A DNA stretch of 64,000 nucleotides from the NCBI RefSeq assembly GCF_013003985.1, contig NZ_CP053073.1, positions 2,666,001 to 2,730,000 on the forward strand, given 5' to 3'. Below the pieces are notes generated by a model, which was given only the letters and a program-made list of their open reading frames with translations, was not told the origin of the DNA and searched no databases. Made by a program: the position numbers and the translations under genes. The DNA is from Usitatibacter palustris. Lineage in GTDB: Bacteria > Pseudomonadota > Gammaproteobacteria > Burkholderiales > Usitatibacteraceae. Below, in pieces: positions 32,650-41,029 of the stretch (position 1 is its first letter; each line of letters starts with the position of its first letter).

Positions 32650-33200
32650 GAACCACCATGAAAAAGACCGCCCTCCTCCTGCCGTTCCTCGCCGCATTCA
32701 CGCCCGCCGCGTTCGCCGACGACGCGGGCCTGCTTCGTTGCCGCGCCATCACCGAATCGGCCTCGCGCCTCGCCTGCTACGACGCGCTCGCCGCCGGCGT
32801 GACGCCGCCCAAGGCGGCCGTCACCCCCGAGAACTTCGGGTTGCAGCCCAAGCCCGCGCCCAAGCCGGCTCCGCCTCCGCCGCCGGCGCCCGTGCCGCCG
32901 CAAGCCAAGGCCGCACCGACGTTGCCGGCCACCACGCCCGAAACGTTCGGACTGCAGCCCAAGCCCGCGCCGGAAGAGACGACCTCGATCACCAGCTACA
33001 TCCCCGGCCGCTTCGAAGGCTGGAAGGGCAATCGCGCGCTCACGCTGGCCAACGGCCAGGTGTGGCAGGTGGCCGACGACTCACGCGTCTTGATGGACAA
33101 GGTCGATCCCAAGGTCACGATCAGCCGCGGCGCCATGGGCGCGTTCTACCTCGAGATCGAGGGCCGCAACGGCATGACGCGCGTACGGCGCGTGCAGTAA
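32646..33200 (+). CDS. secreted protein with CYD motif and Pro-rich linker
   Basis: 184 aa. Signal peptide ends TPAAFA-DD. Next comes LLRCRAITESASRLACYDAL, the short 'C...RLACYD' motif found at the N-terminus of various secreted proteobacterial proteins. The sequence ENFGLQPKPAP occurs, in near copies, on both sides of a Pro/Ala linker (residues about 60-110), and a C-terminal beta domain (NGQVWQVADDSRVLMD) follows. The overlap with the previous stop favours ATG 32646; ATG 32658 is an alternative. The function is unknown; periplasmic or secreted. Confidence 0.78.
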   Translation: MRTTMKKTALLLPFLAAFTPAAFADDAGLLRCRAITESASRLACYDALAAGVTPPKAAVTPENFGLQPKPAPKPAPPPPPAPVPPQAKAAPTLPATTPETFGLQPKPAPEETTSITSYIPGRFEGWKGNRALTLANGQVWQVADDSRVLMDKVDPKVTISRGAMGAFYLEIEGRNGMTRVRRVQ

Positions 33201-33208
33201 TCCACGCG

Positions 33209-34051
33209 ATGCTCACGCGCGAACCCGGGGCAAGGCTGCGTCCCTGGGTGCGCACGCTGTGGGCGACGGAGGCTGCGGATTCGATTCCCGGAGCGGCCAC
33301 GCGCGAGCGCGTGCTGCCCACCGCGGAAATGCATCTCGTCATTCGCGTTTCGGATACACCGCTGCGCATCTTCGACGGTATCGACGACGAGGTCGGCCAC
33401 TCGACCAGCGCGGGTGTGCTCGGTGGCATCCGCGCGCAAGCGCATCTGCGCGACGTCTCGCAGCCGGTGAGCGCCGTGGGCGCGATGCTTCGGCCCGGCG
33501 CGTGCGAAGCGCTGTTCGCCGTGCCCGCCGACGAACTCACGGGCCGTCACACGCCGCTCGATGCGCTGTGGGGTAGCGCATTCGCGCCGTTTCGCGCGCA
33601 GCTCCAGGATGCGCAAGGGCTCGCGGAGCGGCTTGATGTCTTCGAACGCCTGCTCGCGCAGCGGCTCCCACGCATTCGCGGCTTGCATCCGGCGGTGGCC
33701 CACGCGCTGGAGCGCTTCGCGTTCGCGCCGCGCGTGACGGAGGTCGTCAAGGAGACGGGCTACAGCCACCGGCGCTTCATCGCATTGTTTCGTCGCACCG
33801 TGGGCGTCGCGCCGAAGGATCATCTGCGGCTGCAGCGTTTCCAGCGCGTGCTCGAGCAACTCAAGAATGATCCGGGCATCGCCTGGGCGGACCTCGCGCA
33901 GGCCGCGGGCTACAGCGACCAGCCGCATTTCAATCGCGAGTTCCGCGAGTTCGCGGGCATCACGCCCGAAGGCTGGCGCGCCGCCCGCCCGGAACACCCT
34001 CACCACGTGCCGGTCAATTCCCTTCAAGACGCACCGCGGCGCGCCCGCTAG
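33209..34051 (+). CDS. AraC-family transcriptional regulator
   Basis: 280 aa. Residues about 185-270 form an AraC double helix-turn-helix: VTEVVKETGYSHRRFIALFRRTVGVAPKDHLR, then WADLAQAAGYSDQPHFNREFREFAGITPEGWR (both given in part), with the conserved GYS/F...F pattern. The N-terminal sensor domain (RPWVRTLWATEA...) resembles the DUF6597 type. No ligand can be inferred. It starts 8 bp after the previous gene and precedes a VOC protein gene. Confidence 0.9.
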   Translation: MLTREPGARLRPWVRTLWATEAADSIPGAATRERVLPTAEMHLVIRVSDTPLRIFDGIDDEVGHSTSAGVLGGIRAQAHLRDVSQPVSAVGAMLRPGACEALFAVPADELTGRHTPLDALWGSAFAPFRAQLQDAQGLAERLDVFERLLAQRLPRIRGLHPAVAHALERFAFAPRVTEVVKETGYSHRRFIALFRRTVGVAPKDHLRLQRFQRVLEQLKNDPGIAWADLAQAAGYSDQPHFNREFREFAGITPEGWRAARPEHPHHVPVNSLQDAPRRAR

Positions 34052-34083
34052 ATTGGCGGCGTTCCCCCAACGCGGAGAAGACC

Positions 34084-34518
34084 ATGAAGATCCACGAAGT
34101 GTTCGCCTACCTGTGCGTGAAGGATGCCGCGCGCGCGATCGAGTTCTACGAGAAGGCGTTCGGCGTGAAGGAGAAGTTCCGGCTCACGGAGCCCAGCGGC
34201 CGCATCGGCCACGCGGAGCTCGATTTCGGCAGCGCCACGATCATGCTCTCGGACGAATATCCGGAGTACGGCATCCTCGGGCCGCAGGGGCCGGTGCCGG
34301 TGACGATTCACTTGCACGTGGATGACGCCGATGCGGCGGTGGCTCGCGCGGTGGCAGCAGGCGCGAAGCTCGAGCGGCCGGTGTCGGATGCGTTCTACGG
34401 CGAACGCGGAGGCAGCATCCACGACCCGTTCGGCCATCGCTGGCTCATCGGCCACAGCATCGAGGAAGTGACGCCGGAGGAAATGCAGCGGCGCTACGAC
34501 GAAATGATGAAGGCCTGA
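34084..34518 (+). CDS. VOC superfamily protein (glyoxalase/PhnB-like)
   Basis: 144 aa with the paired beta-alpha-beta-beta-beta modules of the VOC fold: YLCVKDAARAIEFYEKAFG at the start and ERGGSIHDPFGHRWLIG at the end. Metal-ligand-like His and Glu positions are present but substrate is unknown. A GGAGAAG ribosome site lies 6-12 bp upstream of the ATG. Its stop codon directly abuts the stop codon of the convergent lipoprotein gene. Confidence 0.88.
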   Translation: MKIHEVFAYLCVKDAARAIEFYEKAFGVKEKFRLTEPSGRIGHAELDFGSATIMLSDEYPEYGILGPQGPVPVTIHLHVDDADAAVARAVAAGAKLERPVSDAFYGERGGSIHDPFGHRWLIGHSIEEVTPEEMQRRYDEMMKA

Positions 34519-35367
34519 CTAGCGCAGCGCCATCAGCGACGTGACGTCGTTCAGGTAGGAGCGGAGTTTCTTCTGCACGTTGCCGCGCTGCTCGGGCGTG
34601 AGGGTCGCGGCAAGCACCACCACCATCTCGATGATCTGGTCCTCGCGCTCCTTCATCTTCACGGTGTATTGCGGATCGCGCCACGAGTCCGGCTCGACCA
34701 GCAGGCGGTCGAGGCTCGCGACCATCTCCGGCTTGGCGGGCCTGGCGCGCACGAGCTTCACCAGCAACTCCTGGCGCGTGCGTCGGTCGGCCAGCCGCAT
34801 CTCCGCGACATCCGGGATGAAGTGCACGCGGCCGGTGACGAGGTCGCGTTGATCGCTGGAAAGGCGGCCCGTGTAGGTCTCGATCTGCTCGATCATCTTC
34901 TTCGCGCGCTTTTCGGTGCGCTCGGGGGGCGCGGGCTTCACCGTCTCGCGCGCGATCTTCACGCTCTCGTCGGTGTAGCGCTTCTCGAAGTGGGCGACCT
35001 GCTCGGCATCGAGCTGCGCCAGCAGATCGGCGATGTCGGGAAGGATCTTCTCCATCGTCCGCTTGAAGTACTTGCGCAGGCCATCGGAGACGAAACGCGC
35101 GTCGGTCGCCGTGAAGGTCCGTTCGGTGCGCGCAAGCGTGTCGCGCAGGAAACGCTCGTACTCGGGCAGCTCCTGCTGGCGGTGCCACGCGATCGCCTTG
35201 CCCAGCCGCTCGCGGACCCAATCTTCCTGGGGCGAGTTGAGGTCGAGGTAGTCGTCGACCAGGTACGTCACCATGAAGCCCGCGTTGTTGTACGCGACCT
35301 TCGTGAGGCTGCACGCAGCGAGCGCCAGGACGAGGGCGGCGAGGGCGAGGTACTTGAGGGGTCTCAT
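34519..35367 (-). CDS. DUF6279-like lipoprotein
   Basis: 282 aa. Lipoprotein signal with lipobox LAAC (Cys19). The mature protein is helical: LTKVAYNNAGFMVTYLVDDYLDLNSPQ at the start and LTPEQRGNVQKKLRSYLND at the end, the pattern of the DUF6279 family of unknown function common in gamma- and betaproteobacteria. Probably anchored in the outer membrane. ATG at 35367 fits the signal. Confidence 0.85.
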   Translation of the reverse strand: MRPLKYLALAALVLALAACSLTKVAYNNAGFMVTYLVDDYLDLNSPQEDWVRERLGKAIAWHRQQELPEYERFLRDTLARTERTFTATDARFVSDGLRKYFKRTMEKILPDIADLLAQLDAEQVAHFEKRYTDESVKIARETVKPAPPERTEKRAKKMIEQIETYTGRLSSDQRDLVTGRVHFIPDVAEMRLADRRTRQELLVKLVRARPAKPEMVASLDRLLVEPDSWRDPQYTVKMKEREDQIIEMVVVLAATLTPEQRGNVQKKLRSYLNDVTSLMALR

Positions 35368-35441
35368 CTGCAAGAGTGTGGGGCCGGTTGTCGGGGTCGC
35401 CAATAGGAGAGCACCGACACGGGGAGGTTCCCGCAGCCGCG

Positions 35442-36152
35442 TTACCACGGTATTTGTTTGCGGTCCCGGAAGAACTGGCCTGTAGGACCATTGGAAGGCA
35501 GCATGCACAGCCAAACGGCCGTTTCCGCGCCTTCCTCCACCGAACGGGGCGCGTCCTCGCCGCCCATGTCGGTCTTCACCCAACCCGGGCTCATCGAATT
35601 CACGAGGATCCCGGTGCCCGCGACCTCGGCGGCCAGGGTGCAGGTAAGCGCGTTGAGCGCGGCCTTCGAGACGCGATAGGCGGCGCTGCCCTCGCCCATG
35701 CGATGCATCTGGCCCAGGCCGCTCGAGATGTTCACGATCCGCCCCGTACGCACGCTTTTCATCAGCGGCACGACTTCGCGGCACATGCGCACGGCGCCGA
35801 AGAGGTTGGTCTCGAAGGTCTCGCGCCACATGGAGGTCGGCGTATCGACGATCTTGGCGTCGGTCGCTTCGGGGTACACCCCGGCGTTGTTCACCAGGAT
35901 CCGGGGCGCGCCGTGGTTCTTGTCCACGGCCTCGACGAAGCGGCGAACGCTTTTGGTGTCGTTGACATCCAGCGGATAGCACACGGCGGCGTTCGAACGC
36001 CGGCCGCGGATCTCCTCGATCGCCTCGTTGCCCTTGGCCTGGTCGCGTGCACCGATGACGACGAAGACATCTTCCTTCATCAGCTGGCGTGCGATTTCGC
36101 GTCCCAGACCCCGGTTGCCCCCCGTGACGATTGCGATCTTCTTGGCTGCCAT
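35442..36152 (-). CDS. short-chain dehydrogenase/reductase (carbonyl-reductase-like)
   Basis: 236 aa classical SDR. Coenzyme motif TGGNRGLG (residues 10-17), NNAG near 88, catalytic Ser in NISSGLGQM and YRVSKAA (Tyr-x3-Lys). The GARD segment after beta-2 suggests NADPH preference. Resembles eukaryotic-type carbonyl reductases. Cytoplasmic oxidoreductase of unknown substrate. A strong AAAGGAGG lies 4-6 bp upstream of the ATG. Divergent from the next gene. Confidence 0.93.
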   Translation of the reverse strand: MAAKKIAIVTGGNRGLGREIARQLMKEDVFVVIGARDQAKGNEAIEEIRGRRSNAAVCYPLDVNDTKSVRRFVEAVDKNHGAPRILVNNAGVYPEATDAKIVDTPTSMWRETFETNLFGAVRMCREVVPLMKSVRTGRIVNISSGLGQMHRMGEGSAAYRVSKAALNALTCTLAAEVAGTGILVNSMSPGWVKTDMGGEDAPRSVEEGAETAVWLCMLPSNGPTGQFFRDRKQIPW

Positions 36153-36210
36153 TGAGCCTCCTTTTCGGCGCTATCATAGCCGCAGAAGGCCTGTCCCCCT
36201 ACCGAACCCC

Positions 36211-36678
36211 ATGCCCAAGTTGCTTCGCGCCGTGCGCCTCGACGATTCCGACGAGCACATCTTCGCCGGATGCGGGGCCGCCAAGGATGGCGAGTGGGTC
36301 GTCACCGGCGGCTACGCGGTCTGTGATTTCGCCAACGCGCCGCGCTGCAATCCCGTTTGCCACTGCCAGGCGTCGTTCGTCGCCCTCTCCTCGCGCGCGC
36401 GTTGCTCCATCGCCGAAGTGGTCGATGTTCCCGACACCGCGATCGACGAGCAGATCGAAGCGCTCGCCTGGCATCTCGTGAAGGACTGGAAGGCGCCCTC
36501 GTACGAAATCGCACGCAGTGTCGCGGAGGAAGAGGTGCTTCACACCGCCGATGTGTGCTCGACGCTGTCGCCGGAGGTGTGGATCACCGTGAAACGCACG
36601 CCCGGCGACGATGGCGAAGCCGTGGACGAGCAGTACGCCGTGTACGACCGGCTCATGGTCGGCGCGCACAAGCTCTAG
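36211..36678 (+). CDS. conserved hypothetical protein, DUF6505-like
   Basis: 155 aa, cytoplasmic. The opening LLRAVRLDDSDEHIF and the EEEVLHTADVC segment resemble DUF6505 proteins, whose function is unknown; this assignment is tentative. It contains six cysteines, including CNPVCHCQ, which could bind a metal. Followed by a small membrane protein gene with a good ribosome site and then a GST. Confidence 0.7.
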   Translation: MPKLLRAVRLDDSDEHIFAGCGAAKDGEWVVTGGYAVCDFANAPRCNPVCHCQASFVALSSRARCSIAEVVDVPDTAIDEQIEALAWHLVKDWKAPSYEIARSVAEEEVLHTADVCSTLSPEVWITVKRTPGDDGEAVDEQYAVYDRLMVGAHKL

Positions 36679-36688
36679 GGAGAACGAC

Positions 36689-36940
36689 GTGGACGACCTC
36701 AATCGCGACAACGACGCGCAACGCACGCTCGAGCAGAAGGCCCTGCACAACGTGCGCGGCCTCGTCGACAAGCTCGAAGCCTCCGACCGCGCCGAACGCA
36801 AGCTGCAGAAGCAGATCCTCGTGGTTTTCGCGGTGCTGCTCGCGGTGTTCGCGAGCCTCTGGGCCGCGGGAATCTTTCCGTCGAAGAAGTCGGGCGAAAC
36901 GGTCGAGATCGTGATCGCCCCCAAGCCGCAGGGGAAATGA
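36689..36940 (+). CDS. small single-span membrane protein
   Basis: 83 aa from GTG 36689, preceded by AGGGAGA. A helical, charged N-terminal half (about 45 residues) is followed by one transmembrane segment (ILVVFAVLLAVFASLWAAGIF) and a short basic tail. No family recognised. Lies 10 bp after the DUF6505-like gene and 4 bp before the GST gene, so likely one transcript. Confidence 0.65.
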   Translation: MDDLNRDNDAQRTLEQKALHNVRGLVDKLEASDRAERKLQKQILVVFAVLLAVFASLWAAGIFPSKKSGETVEIVIAPKPQGK

Positions 36941-36944
36941 ACCG

Positions 36945-37562
36945 ATGCTGAAGATCTGGGGCCGGACGTCCTCGGTCAATGTGCAGAAGGTCGTGTGGTG
37001 CTGCGATGAGCTGGGCATTGCCTACGCGCGCACGGATGCCGGCGGAACGTTCGGCATCGTCAACACGCCCGAGTACCGCGCGCTCAATCCCAACGGCCTC
37101 GTTCCGGTGATCGAGGACGATGGCTTCGTGCTCTACGAATCGAACGCGATCGTTCGCTACCTCGCCGCGAAGCAGGACACGCCGCTGTGGCCGCGCGAAG
37201 CGAAGGCCCGCGCCGACGTGGACCGCTGGATGGAGTGGCAGTCGACCGGCTTCACGCCCGCGATGGGCCCGGCCTTCCTCGGCCTGGTGCGCACGCCGCC
37301 GGAAAAGCGCGACGCCGCGGCCATTGAATCGTCGCGCGCGAAATCAGAAACGTTTTCGGCGGTGCTCGATGCGCATCTCGCCAACCGCACGTTCGTGACA
37401 GGCGACACGTTCACCACGGCCGACATCGTCATCGGCTGCGCGGTGCATCGCTGGCTGGGCCTGCCCCTCGAGCGCACGGTGCGCCCGAACCTCGAGCGCT
37501 ACTACCGTGCGCTTTGCGCGCGCCCGGCTGCGAAAGGCGTCGTCTCCCTGCCGGTCAACTGA
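36945..37562 (+). CDS. glutathione S-transferase
   Basis: 205 aa with the N-terminal thioredoxin-like domain (WGRTSSVNVQKVVWCCDELG, NPNGLVPVIEDDG, ESNAIVRYLA) and an all-helical C-terminal domain (TTADIVIGCAVHRW). Cytosolic detoxification enzyme conjugating glutathione to electrophiles; class not assigned. Its 3' end overlaps the convergent membrane-protein gene by 61 bp. Confidence 0.93.
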   Translation: MLKIWGRTSSVNVQKVVWCCDELGIAYARTDAGGTFGIVNTPEYRALNPNGLVPVIEDDGFVLYESNAIVRYLAAKQDTPLWPREAKARADVDRWMEWQSTGFTPAMGPAFLGLVRTPPEKRDAAAIESSRAKSETFSAVLDAHLANRTFVTGDTFTTADIVIGCAVHRWLGLPLERTVRPNLERYYRALCARPAAKGVVSLPVN

Positions 37563-37981
37563 ACCGGGACTTTCCGCACGCGCAGCAACCGCGCGAGCGC
37601 GACGAGGTGCGCGGTCGCCGCCACCGGGACGACGAAAAGCCCCACCAGCACGAGCGGGAAGCGAGCGAGCGCGGGCAGGAACGAGCCCTCGACCAGCCCG
37701 GCCGAAAGCATCGCGCTCAGCGCGATGAGCACGTCGGCTTCGATCACGAACGAGAAGAGCGCGCGCGGCGAAACGGCCTCGAGCCAGGCACGCACGCCGC
37801 GGTCGAGCCACGCGGTCGCCGTGGCAAAGACGAATGCGAACAGCGCGATGCCGCCGAGTTCTTCAGGCGAGAAGCGCGAGAAGGCGCCGGAGAGGCCGGC
37901 GGCGGCGATGCCGAGCCCCCAGAGCGACAGAGCGAGGCCCAGCGTGCGGGGTGTGTTTTCGGGCGTGCGGGTGCGGGGCAT
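37502..37981 (-). CDS. hypothetical four-span membrane protein
   Basis: 159 aa with about four hydrophobic segments (LGLALSLWGLGIAAAGL; GIALFAFVFATATAWL; ADVLIALSAMLSAGLV; LVLVGLFVVPVAATAHLVAL) and basic loops. No family recognised. Its last 61 bp overlap the end of the convergent GST gene, so either the two share coding bases or this frame ends earlier than annotated; no earlier stop exists. Confidence 0.7.
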   Translation of the reverse strand: MPRTRTPENTPRTLGLALSLWGLGIAAAGLSGAFSRFSPEELGGIALFAFVFATATAWLDRGVRAWLEAVSPRALFSFVIEADVLIALSAMLSAGLVEGSFLPALARFPLVLVGLFVVPVAATAHLVALARLLRVRKVPVQLTGRETTPFAAGRAQSAR

Positions 37982-38004
37982 GAGCGTCTCCCTGGCAGCG
38001 TGAA

Positions 38005-38961
38005 TCAGATCAAAGGGGCGGGAACGGAGAACTCGGACTTCTCTCCGGATCCGGGCGGCGTGGCGAAGCGCACTTCATCGCGCAGGAAATCGATCGTGTC
38101 GCGCACGACATCGGGATCGCGAAGGATCGCGCGATGGCCCAGGCCTTCGGTGCGAACGAGCCGCGCGTCCTTCCAGGCCCGCGCGATCGCAAGGCCGCTC
38201 GAGAACGCCACTTCGCGATCGCCACCGTCATGGATCACGAGTGCCGGCGCAGCAATCCCTTCAACGGAACCGGGCAGTTCGAAATCACGCCACGCCATGC
38301 CAAAGCGACCTTCCACGCGCTGCTGCATCTCGCGTCGCAGGCGCTCGGGCAATCCGACGAAGCGCGCGAAGTAACCGGAATAGCGCTCCACCGAGCTCGG
38401 CGGCGCGATCAGCACCACGCGCAGGTTCGCGCGGCCCGAACGCTTGAGCCACGCACCGATGGCGGCGGCGCCGAGGGAGTGACCGACGATCCCGGCCACC
38501 GCGACGCCCTTCGCATCCAGGTCGGCCACCACGGCCTCGAGGTCGCGAATGAAGTGCACCAGCGAGGCTTCATCGCCTTCGCTGTAGCCGTGCGCGGCGT
38601 GGTCGAACGCGATCACCTGGTAGCCCGCCTCGACGAGCTTCGGGACGAACTGGCGGAACTGGGCGCCGCGTCCTCCCCAGCCGTGCGAGACCACGACCGC
38701 CGGTCGATCGGCCGCGCCGAAGCGCCAGGCCGCGAGCCGGGCGAAGGTCGAGGTCACCGTGAAGCCCTGCCCCGTGGCCAGCACCTCGCGTTCGCGAGCC
38801 GTGTGCTCGTGGCGCGGTGGCGTGAGGAACAGGCGCTGCGCCTTGACCACCGCGCGGCTCGGCGCGAGCGCCGAGGCCACCGAAACTTGCAGGCGCGTGA
38901 AGGCCAGTGACATTGCGTTACGAACGTTCGTGCTATTTGGCAGCGTGAGGCGAGCGTGCAT
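38005..38961 (-). CDS. alpha/beta hydrolase in an operon with a TetR regulator
   Basis: 318 aa. SHGWGGRGAQF oxyanion segment, nucleophile elbow GHSLGAA, Asp in IHDGGDREV and His in EGLGHRAIL. Cytoplasmic, substrate unknown. ATG 38961 has AGGAG 8 bp upstream; the alternative ATG 38913 has no ribosome site. It lies 17 bp downstream of the tetR-like gene on the same strand. A 12-bp palindrome ACGAACGTTCGT (38920-38931) lies within the first codons. Confidence 0.88.
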   Translation of the reverse strand: MHARLTLPNSTNVRNAMSLAFTRLQVSVASALAPSRAVVKAQRLFLTPPRHEHTAREREVLATGQGFTVTSTFARLAAWRFGAADRPAVVVSHGWGGRGAQFRQFVPKLVEAGYQVIAFDHAAHGYSEGDEASLVHFIRDLEAVVADLDAKGVAVAGIVGHSLGAAAIGAWLKRSGRANLRVVLIAPPSSVERYSGYFARFVGLPERLRREMQQRVEGRFGMAWRDFELPGSVEGIAAPALVIHDGGDREVAFSSGLAIARAWKDARLVRTEGLGHRAILRDPDVVRDTIDFLRDEVRFATPPGSGEKSEFSVPAPLI

Positions 38962-38978
38962 GGCGGTACTCCTGGGAC

Positions 38979-39629
38979 TCAGCGGCTTGCGGCCGCGGGG
39001 ACGGGGGATTTCGGATCGGCCGCGCGCGCCGAATCGATGATGCGGTCGAAGGCCGCAACGGCGCGCGTGTGGGCCACGTCGTGGCCCATGACCGTGGTGC
39101 AACGGAAGAAGGCGAGGATGGTGCCCATCAGCTCGAAGGCGACCAGGTGCGGGTCGGTTCCCGGTGCCAGCTCGCCCGTGTCGATGGCGAGCTGCACGGT
39201 CTTGGAGAGCTCGCGCTCGAGCAGCTTCTGGCGATCGATGACCGCATCGCGCATCGGGCCGGGCCGGTGGTCGTATTCCTGGGTGGCCGAGTCGATCGGG
39301 CAGCCGCCCGGGAGGCTCGCGCGCTTGGTCCATTCGACCCAGCCTTCGAAGAGCGCACGCAGGCGCTTGATCCCCCGCGGGGCCTTCAGCGCCGGCAGGA
39401 AGACTTCTTCCGTGAAACGGCGCGCGGCTTCGTCGAGTGCGGCGATCTGCAGGTCATGCTTGGAGCCGAAGTGCGCGAACAGGCCGCTCTTCGACAGGCC
39501 CGTGCGCTCGGCGAGCGAACCAATGGTGAGCGACTCGAACCCGCTCTCGCTCGCCATGTGCACGGCGGCATCGAGAATCAGGGCGCGGGTCTCTTCCCCC
39601 TTGGTTTGCTTGTAGGCGCTCGGTGTCAT
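38979..39629 (-). CDS. TetR-family transcriptional regulator
   Basis: 216 aa. N-terminal TetR HTH: ALILDAAVHMASESGF, SLAERTGLSKSGLFAHFGSK (residues about 15-60). The C-terminal domain (WVEWTKRASLPGGCP) resembles TetR_C regulators with a conserved Cys in PGGCPI. It likely controls its own operon with the downstream hydrolase gene; a candidate operator lies just upstream of its start. Confidence 0.93.
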   Translation of the reverse strand: MTPSAYKQTKGEETRALILDAAVHMASESGFESLTIGSLAERTGLSKSGLFAHFGSKHDLQIAALDEAARRFTEEVFLPALKAPRGIKRLRALFEGWVEWTKRASLPGGCPIDSATQEYDHRPGPMRDAVIDRQKLLERELSKTVQLAIDTGELAPGTDPHLVAFELMGTILAFFRCTTVMGHDVAHTRAVAAFDRIIDSARAADPKSPVPAAASR

Positions 39630-39641
39630 GGGCCGCAGAAT

Positions 39642-39655
39642 AGTACGATCGTTCT
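39642..39655. promoter_or_regulatory. candidate TetR operator
   Basis: AGTACGATCGTTCT is a near-palindrome (perfect 8-bp ACGATCGT core at 39645-39652, one mismatched pair in 14 bp) about 13 bp upstream of the tetR start. It resembles the ACGxxCGT cores of other TetR-family operators. A similar ACGAACGTTCGT occurs at 38920, inside the hydrolase gene. Confidence 0.45.
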
Positions 39656-39662
39656 TATCCTG

Positions 39663-40265
39663 TCAAGCCCCGAAATGCACGATCCGTTGAAACGTCACGA
39701 GCATCCCGGCGGTTGCCCCCCAGATGTACCGCGGCCCATACGGCATGGCCCAGTAATGGCGGGTACGGCCCTTGTAAAAGGCGCTTTCGTACTGGTGGTT
39801 GCGGGCGTCCAGGAGAAATTCCAGTGGAACTTCAAAGACTTCCGCGACTTCCTCGGGATCCGGGCGGTAAGTGAGCGGCGGCTCAACCCAGCCTACGATG
39901 GGGGTCACCTTGAACCCGGTGGCGGTGTGGTAGTCGGGGAGCCGGCCCAGGATCTCGACCCGGTCGGGGGGCAGGCCCACCTCCTCCTCGGCTTCCCGCA
40001 GGGCGGTGGCCTCGGGGCTGTCGTCGCCATCCTGGTAGCGCCCGCCCGGGAAGCTGATCTGGCCGGCATGAGCATTGAGGTGGGCCGTGCGCTGGGTAAA
40101 GAGGACGGATTGGCCCTTCTCGTGCGCCACTACTAATAGAAGGACGGCCGCCGGGACCAGGGCCCCGGGGCCATCGAGCTTCTGCTTCTCGAGGTCGTCG
40201 GCGGTGAGCAACTCCGCGAGCGGCGGATGCGAAGCAAGGCGGCTGCGAATCTCGTCGCGGGTCAC
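39663..40265 (-). CDS. nudL: Nudix hydrolase, CoA pyrophosphatase type
   Basis: 200 aa. The CoA-specific motif LFTQRTAHLNAHAGQISFPGG is followed immediately by the Nudix box GGRYQDGDDSPEATALREAE (continuing EEVGL), as in NudL/NUDT7 enzymes that cleave CoA to 4'-phosphopantetheine and 3',5'-ADP. Cytoplasmic. The start ATG is at 40265. Divergent from maiA with 25 bp between starts. Confidence 0.9.
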   Translation of the reverse strand: MTRDEIRSRLASHPPLAELLTADDLEKQKLDGPGALVPAAVLLLVVAHEKGQSVLFTQRTAHLNAHAGQISFPGGRYQDGDDSPEATALREAEEEVGLPPDRVEILGRLPDYHTATGFKVTPIVGWVEPPLTYRPDPEEVAEVFEVPLEFLLDARNHQYESAFYKGRTRHYWAMPYGPRYIWGATAGMLVTFQRIVHFGA

Positions 40266-40290
40266 GGGCCGAGTATAAGATGCCCCGGCG

Positions 40291-40929
40291 ATGATCCTCT
40301 ACGACTACTTCCGCTCTTCCGCCGCGTATCGCGTGCGCATCGCGCTGAGCCTGAAGGGCCTCGCCCCCGAGAGGCGCTTCGTCCACTTGCGCAAGGGCGA
40401 GCAGCGCGCCGCGCAGTTCCTCGACGTGAATCCCCAGGGGCTGGTGCCCGCGCTGGTCGACGGATCGCAGGTCTTCACGCAATCGCTCGCGATCATCGAA
40501 TACCTCGACGAGACGCACCCGCAGCCACCGCTTCTCCCCGCGAGCCCGGGCGATCGCGCATGGGTGCGCTCGGTGGCGCAAGCCATCGCCTGCGACATCC
40601 ATCCGATCGACAACCTGCGCGTGCTCATTCACTTGAAGGACGCGTTCGGCGCCGACCAGGCCGCACGCGACGAGTGGTATCGCCACTGGATCCGCGAGGG
40701 ATTCAACGCGATCGAGCGCCAGCTCGTGGCGCGCGCCACCGGCCCCTGCTGCTTCGGCGCCACGCCCACGCTCGCTGACGTCTTCCTCATCCCGCAGGTG
40801 GCCAATGCCGCCCGCATGGACATGACGCTGGACCCCTGGCCGCGCATCCGCGCGATCAACGACCACTGCACCGCCCTGCCCGCCTTCGCCGCCGCCCATC
40901 CGACCCGCCAGCCCGACGCCGAACCCTAG
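40291..40929 (+). CDS. maiA: maleylacetoacetate isomerase (zeta-class GST)
   Basis: 212 aa with the zeta-class signature SSAAYRVRIALSLKG (residues about 8-22), NPQGLVPALVDG and QSLAIIEYLDETHP. The glutathione-dependent isomerase converts maleylacetoacetate to fumarylacetoacetate in tyrosine or gentisate degradation. The usual partner (fumarylacetoacetase) is not nearby. The stop is followed within 2 bp by a pair of REP hairpins. Confidence 0.9.
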   Translation: MILYDYFRSSAAYRVRIALSLKGLAPERRFVHLRKGEQRAAQFLDVNPQGLVPALVDGSQVFTQSLAIIEYLDETHPQPPLLPASPGDRAWVRSVAQAIACDIHPIDNLRVLIHLKDAFGADQAARDEWYRHWIREGFNAIERQLVARATGPCCFGATPTLADVFLIPQVANAARMDMTLDPWPRIRAINDHCTALPAFAAAHPTRQPDAEP

Positions 40930-40931
40930 AA

Positions 40932-40975
40932 AAAGGGGACAGTCCCCTTTATGGAAAAGGGGACTGTCCCCTTTT
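40932..40975. repeat. inverted pair of REP-type hairpins (GGGGACAGTCCCC core)
   Basis: 40932-40950 (AAAGGGGAC-A-GTCCCCTTT) and 40955-40975 (AAAAGGGGAC-T-GTCCCCTTTT); the central base is inverted between them. Located between maiA and the ECF sigma gene. Same family as 13366. The T-rich ends make it a possible terminator for maiA. Confidence 0.9.
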
Positions 40976-41029
40976 TCCTGGAACTTTCCGGAGGCCTGGG
41001 GGCAATAGGGGAAACAGGATGCGTCGACA

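Noticed and set aside
38920..38931. Palindrome as the main operator of the hydrolase
   Set aside because: It lies inside the coding region when the start with the good ribosome site (38961) is used, so it was not listed as a separate operator.
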